DNA of 64,000 nucleotides from Drosophila persimilis (lineage: Eukaryota > Arthropoda > Insecta > Diptera > Drosophilidae), in contig NW_020825399.1 of the NCBI RefSeq assembly GCF_003286085.1, positions 361,765 to 425,764 of the forward strand, in the 5' to 3' direction. Of the stretch, positions 59,301-64,000 are shown piece by piece. Every line of letters begins with the position of its first letter. Position 1 is the first letter of the stretch. Made by a program: the position numbers and the translations under genes. The notes below the pieces were generated by a model. It saw nothing but the letters and a program-made list of their open reading frames with translations. It made no database searches and had not been told where the DNA came from.

Positions 59301-60504
59301 GAATTTGACTACAGGTATATCCAACATACCTGTATGTTTAACAACAATTACTCCATTTTTTGATATGGAGACACCACCACAGTCAAACTTAATTGACATC
59401 CCTGCCTGTTGCAGACGCTTGACAGACATAAGGTTTCCTGCTGCCTCCTTGCAGTAGAGCACATCCTCCAGTGTGATATTGTGTCCATTGTGCAGCCGCA
59501 CAATTCCACGCTTAGTGGCATATAAAAACTCGCCTTCTTTTGCCACAGCGATTTTAATTGGCTGCTCCAAATCGATGCAATCGGCTTACAGCGAGTCATC
59601 ATTGATCTAATGATCCGTTGCACCAGAATCGAGTATAAAACCGAGTTCATTATTTATTTGATCACTCTTTTTCATTTTCCGCATCATAAATGCGAACCCG
59701 TGGCCCGATGCTGCAAGCTGAGCTTGTTTATTATGTTTATAATTTTCTTTGTTTTGATTTAACCTTATAAACTGGTAACAGTCTTTTTCATTTGCCCTTC
59801 TTTGCCACAGTGATGGCATTTAATATTACTTCTAGCTTATCCCTTAAATAATATCTTTTGCCGTGTGTTTCCAAACGTTTTACGATTATTAAAATTGTTA
59901 TTATTTCTTACAACTGCCTTCATGACTTTACTACTTGTATCAGTACTTTCATTTCTTAATTTGGTCTCGTAGTCGAACAATTTATTTTTTACAAACGCTA
60001 ATGATAGAGTTTCATCTGACAAAGTTTCGATTGCCGTGATGACACCATTATAGGTTGAAGGTAGAGTCTGCAGCAAATGTGCCACTTTGTCCATCTCATC
60101 CATTTTAGCGCCCGCCCCTAACAACTCACTCACTGTTTCATCAAAAATAACAAAATGACTCGAAAGTGTCATTTCACTTGAGAGTTTGAGTGTTATTAAA
60201 CGTTTACGTGCAGCTAATTGCGACGCAAGGCTTCTACGCTCATATATGGCGTCTAAATTCTTCAGAATATCACGTGCCGAAATGTCGCCTGCCGCGAAGT
60301 TTAGAAATGCGTCGCCTAAATATTGAATTAAAATGCTCTTCGCACATCGCTCTGCCTTTTTCCAATTATCATCTACTTCGTTAGGCATTATGTTATCGAC
60401 TACTTGGAGCACCTCTAATTCAGCAAACAAAGCTCTGATTCTAAATTTCCATATAGAATATTTCTCGCCACAAAAATGCTTAATATGTGCTTATTTCTTT
60501 CCAT
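56359..60504 (-). pseudogene. copia unit 4: gag-pol region
   Basis: Gag starts at 60504 on -, followed by protease (59.6-59.8 kb), integrase (59.3-58.5 kb), the NESKE-type spacer (58.4-58.0 kb), RT with YVDDVVIA (57.3 kb) and RNase H to 56359. All domains are present, with a few breaks. No Helitron or LINE interrupts this unit. The 5' half resembles unit 3. Confidence 0.86.
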
Positions 60505-60641
60505 TTTCTATGTATGTATATATTATACACACACACACTACAAAAAAAAAAAAACTACACAAGAACGCACGCGGAACTAATTTCACAACTATTTGTTATT
60601 AATTTAATTTATTTAAATTGGCGTGGACTGGGCCCATAACC

Positions 60642-60890
60642 TATTGGTAGACTGGCTATGACAATTAGTAAACGGAAGACAGTACCAAGTTATGTTTTTC
60701 TTTAAAGATTATTTATGTATTTCTTGATTACTTTTTGCTGCAACACCGGTCCACACACTTGAGATCACAAAAGAAGAGAGAGCGTCGACACTTCAAGTGT
60801 GACCAGACTAACTCATAATAATAATACCTAACATATCGATAATATTATTTAATGTTATTATTTGAATGTGGGAATAGGCGTATTCCAACA
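60642..60890 (-). repeat. copia-family LTR 5 (5' end of unit 4)
   Basis: It is the outermost 5' LTR of the array. The primer site is at 60624-60641, and AACAT (60891-60895) follows its TGTTGG end. Confidence 0.92.
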
Positions 60891-60895
60891 AACAT
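60891..60895. repeat. Target-site duplication AACAT, right copy
   Basis: The five bases match 34874-34878 and close the copia array. Confidence 0.88.
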
Positions 60896-61409
60896 AAATA
60901 CATACATACATATCGACACAAACAGACATATGTGAACCGCTATTTGGACGCAACAGTTATATGTACATACATACATACATCTTTCGTTTACTGCAATCAC
61001 TGTCGCCCCCCCCCCCCCCCTTTTATTTTGTTCTACCTTTCTCGTCGTTAGAACCTCACAAAGTTTGTTCGTTCGTTCACCCAAGCCACGGCGTATAGAA
61101 AATATCCACACATACATACAAGCAGCAGCACCGGTGCATTATTTCGTTTTCGCTTTCGCTTCTCCACTGCTGCTTGCGTTGTATTTGTTGGGAGAATTTT
61201 CGTTGCCGCTCTTGAGCTTAACGGTGCGCCAAGTGACGCGCTACCCTGTATCTAACGGGTATATTGTTTTCGGCTGTTACTTGCAACAACTCTTTCCCTT
61301 GATACCGCGTGCCTCGACATTCAATTAAAATTCGTTTTCAATTATCGTTCTCCTTCAAAAATTAAAAAAAAAAAAAAATAATAAATAAATAAATAGAAAC
61401 ACAACCATT
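60896..61409 (+). other. Leader of the right-hand BEL/Pao element, right part
   Basis: This AT- and CATA-rich stretch has a run of C bases (about 61006-61020) and no LTR end or primer site of its own, which fits a leader continuing from 34873. The gag ATG stands at 61410 after an A-rich stretch. Confidence 0.6.
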
Positions 61410-62690
61410 ATGGCAGAAAAAAGTAAACCCACTCTTGAAGACTTAAAGATTAAGCTCAAAAGTAGAGTAAAAAGCATTCGCCGCTTAGAGGAACGATTAG
61501 ATCAAGGGTCGATTCCTTTGCAATTACCGGAGTTACAATGTAGATTAGATTGTTTGAATGCTTCAATTGAAAATGCTAACCATTTGCAGGAGCAAATCGA
61601 GGACATAACAGGTGATGATGCATATGCAGCCGAGTTGGAAGAGCTGATAATTGTCACCAAAGGAAAGATAATGTCGCTTATCGCCGCCTTTGATGCAGCA
61701 AGCGAGACGAAGCCAGTGTCTTCTTCAGCCCCAACTCATGATAGACTTCCGAAATTGGCATTACCCAAATTTAGTGGTAAACACTCGGAATTCAAAAATT
61801 TCATTAGCCTTTTTGAAAGACTAGTCCATAGCGACAACAGCATACCGGTGATCGAAAAATTTAATCATTTGATTTCGTGACTCTCTGATGAAGCATTAGG
61901 AATATTAAAGGCGTTCCAAGTCACCGAGGCAAATTATGAAAAGGCCATGGCTGGCCTAAAACGAGTATATGACAACGATTATTCGATTTTCACGAATAAT
62001 ATTTCCACATTGTTCAATCTGCCGAGAATGTCGCATCAATCTGCATCATCTCTAAGAACTCTAATCGATACTGTTTCGTCGATTTACGGATCGTTACTGT
62101 CGATCGGAGATGATACAAAAATTTCGAATGCAATGCTCATTCATCTCGTTTTAAACAGAGTCGACCCAGTGACGAAACAAAAGTGGGATGAACAGCTTAC
62201 TTATGAGAAGTTGCCGCTTTGGTCCGACTTTGAGAAAGTCTTGAATCGTCGATACCAACATCTGTCTGCTGAAGAATCGACCAAGCCAAGGCAAGACAAA
62301 GTCATGCCAAGCAAGCAACATAATCGCAGTTCATTTGCTTGTTCTTCCACTTCCACCAACAGTGGAACTCAGCAAACTTGTAGCTACTGCAATTCAGGAG
62401 ACCATGTAGTGTCAAATTGCCCTTCATTTTCGCGTCTCTCGGTGATGCAAAGGTTTGAGTTTGCTAAGTCGGCATCCCTATGCATTAATTGTCTGCGAAA
62501 AGGCCACGCTGTTGTAAAATGCAAAGCCAATAAATGTCGAGTGTGCAGCCGCTCACATCATACATTATTGCATCGATACACAGTGTCGGCTAATAGTCTC
62601 GCGTTGCCACCACCCCAAGAGAGTCCTTCTCCTCCATCAAATCAGAATCAACCTTCCACGTCACATGTTTTGCAGCGTTGGACAGGGTAA
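61410..62690 (+). pseudogene. gag region of the right-hand BEL/Pao element
   Basis: The start is MAEKSKPTLEDLKIKLKSRV, a helical and charged N-terminus. The BEL-type Gag segment LPKLALPKFSGKHSEFKNFI (about 61.75 kb) resembles the DUF1759 family. Zinc knuckles follow: CSYCNSGDHVVSNC (62.38 kb) and CINCLRKGHAVVKC with CRVCSRSHHTLLH (62.5-62.57 kb). The same motif series in decayed form is seen at 20.2-21.0 kb. The region is nearly whole with about one break. Confidence 0.82.
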
Positions 62691-64000
62691 TTCTGGCTAC
62701 GTCGATCGTAAGCGTCCGAACTAAGAGCGGTGAACACATTCTGGCCAGAGCTCTGCTCGACTCTGGATCACAAACAAATTTCATTACCGAGGACCTCGCT
62801 AATCGCTTACAGATCCGTAGAGAGGAGTCCTGTATTAACTTGCTTGGAATTGGTGAATCTAATTCTCAAGTAAAGGATAAAATACACACAGTGGTGAAGT
62901 CGCGAATAAATGGTAGTGAGTTCTCCTTTGATTTTTGGATCCTGAAATCAATTTCAGGTTATCACCCTGACCAGTCAGTGAATGTGACTGACTGGCGAAT
63001 CCCAGAGAACCTACCACTGGCAGACCCTTATTTCTACAAGCCACAAAGAATAGATATGTTAATTGGAGCAGAATCGTTCTTTGAATTATTAGCTGTTAGT
63101 CAAATTAAACAAGGTCCTGACTTTCCAACTCTTCAGAAAACCCTTCTTGGTTGGGTTGTGTCGGGAAAATATGTTTCCAGGAGTTCTGCTCCTCAAATTA
63201 CAAACAGTTTGAGTTGCAGTGAAGAGTTGCTAGTATCCATCGATAGGACCTTGAAAAAGTTTTGGTCACTGGAAGAAATGCCATCTACCAAGAAAATTGC
63301 CACACCTGAGCACAAGCTATGTGAAGAACACTATCGTAAGACGACTCAGGTACTATCATCAGGTCGGTTAGAAGTGAGGCTCCCGTTTAAATCAGATCCA
63401 AATTGTTTAGGCAACTCCTTTGAGGATGCGAAACGGCGGTTTTTGTCGCTTGAAAGACGATTGCATCGTGACCCTGAGTTGAAGAAAATATACTTGGAAT
63501 TCATGGAAGAGTACCTCTCCTTAGGTCATATGTCTCCTACTGACAATACGATTCCTTCTACTCCACACTACGTAATCCCTAATCAGTGTGTTCTGAGGCC
63601 CCAAAGTACGTCTACCAAGCTCCGAGTCGTGTTCGATGCTTCGTCCAAGACGTCCTCACAGGTGGCCTTAAATGACATTCTGATAGTGGGACCTACCATT
63701 AAAGAGGAATTATACTCGACACTGCTCCGTTTCCGTCTGCACAGGTTTGCCCTGACTGCTGATGTTAAAAAGATGTATCGCCAAGTGATGGTGAACGAAG
63801 CGGATCGGCAGTTTCAGCTCATAGTTTGGAGAAGAGACCCTTCTGAATCCTTGAGATTATATAAGCTCAACACTGTAACCTATGGGACTGGACCAGCCCC
63901 ATTCTTAGCTATCCGGTGTTTGAAAAGGTTGAGTGAGTCTGCGAAGCTCTCATTCCCTAGAGCTGCTAACGTTATTGGGTCCGACTTTTACGTCGATGAC
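62691..64000 (+). pseudogene. pol region of the right-hand BEL/Pao element, runs off the window
   Basis: Protease is visible as LLDSGSQTNFITEDLANRL (about 62.76 kb), and a BEL-type pre-RT region with LLGWVVSGK (63.15 kb). RT starts at about 63.5 kb with LRVVFDASSKTS, the first catalytic aspartate in TADVKKMYRQV, and FYVDD at the very end of the window. Integrase and the second LTR lie outside. Relation of the protease frame to gag is not resolved here. Confidence 0.78.

Larger units (their letters stand above)
34879..60890 (-). mobile_element. copia: Tandem array of four copia-family elements sharing five LTRs
   Basis: LTRs of 249 bases occur at 34879, 40709, 45439, 55773 and 60642, all in the same orientation, with one copia internal region between each pair. 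The whole array is flanked by one AACAT duplication, so it arose from a single insertion that expanded in place, or entered as a concatemer. Proteins are very close to D. melanogaster copia throughout. The LTRs are almost identical, so the array is young. Units 1 and 3 carry inserted Helitrons and unit 3 also a LINE. Confidence 0.93.
34151..64000 (+). mobile_element. BEL/Pao element holding the copia array
   Basis: The parts are 34151-34878 (LTR, tRNA-Asn site, left leader) and 60896-64000 (right leader, gag, pol start). They are joined in thought only by the AACAT duplication around the copia array, and by the fact that the left part has an LTR and primer site but no gag while the right part has a gag but no LTR. 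The element appears to lie inside the CR1-like LINE. It looks fairly whole as far as seen. Confidence 0.65.

Noticed and set aside
61006-61020. Run of C bases as a G-quadruplex or regulatory site
   Set aside because: A single homopolymer in a leader is weak evidence and its length may be a sequencing artefact.

Overview
The window is a nest of transposable elements from a Drosophila-type heterochromatic or Y-like region; no host gene could be supported on either strand. Its organism signature is a close relative of the D. melanogaster copia element, 412/mdg1-type and BEL/Pao LTR elements, an LOA-clade and a CR1-clade LINE, and seven copies of a DINE-1/INE-1-like Helitron. From memory this Helitron subtype and LOA LINEs resemble those of the obscura group (ISY/ISX and TRIM of D. 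miranda, Bilbo of D. subobscura). That placement is unverified.

Layout. (A) 1-8479: a nearly whole, very young Ty3/gypsy element on + with a tRNA-Lys primer site and a RING-H2 finger at the Gag N-terminus. (B) 8480-18802 and 27101-31235: a 412/mdg1-like element rearranged into a chimeric unit of about 7.9 kb (pol fragment, gag and leader inverted, then LTR, leader, gag and pol forward). The unit occurs about twice in tandem and contains a 1.75-kb inverted repeat. (C) 18803-27100: a block with Helitrons at both ends in opposite orientation, holding a decayed BEL/Pao element and a decayed Ty3/gypsy pol remnant. (D) 31236-34150: 5' part of a CR1-like LINE. (E) 34151-34878 plus 60896 to the window end: a BEL/Pao element, inferred to lie inside that LINE. 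(F) 34879-60890: four copia-family elements on the minus strand, head to tail, sharing five LTRs and flanked as a whole by one 5-bp duplication. This array carries three Helitrons and a 3.85-kb LOA-clade LINE with an open ORF2.

Inferred order of events on the right side: CR1 LINE, then BEL/Pao element into it, then copia into the BEL/Pao leader, then copia array growth, with Helitrons and the LOA LINE landing in individual copia units. The five copia LTRs and the two LTRs of element A are almost identical, so much of the nest is recent. The genes do not form a host pathway: each set serves the replication of its own element (Gag, protease, RT/RNase H and integrase for LTR elements; endonuclease and RT for LINEs), and the Helitrons carry no coding capacity.
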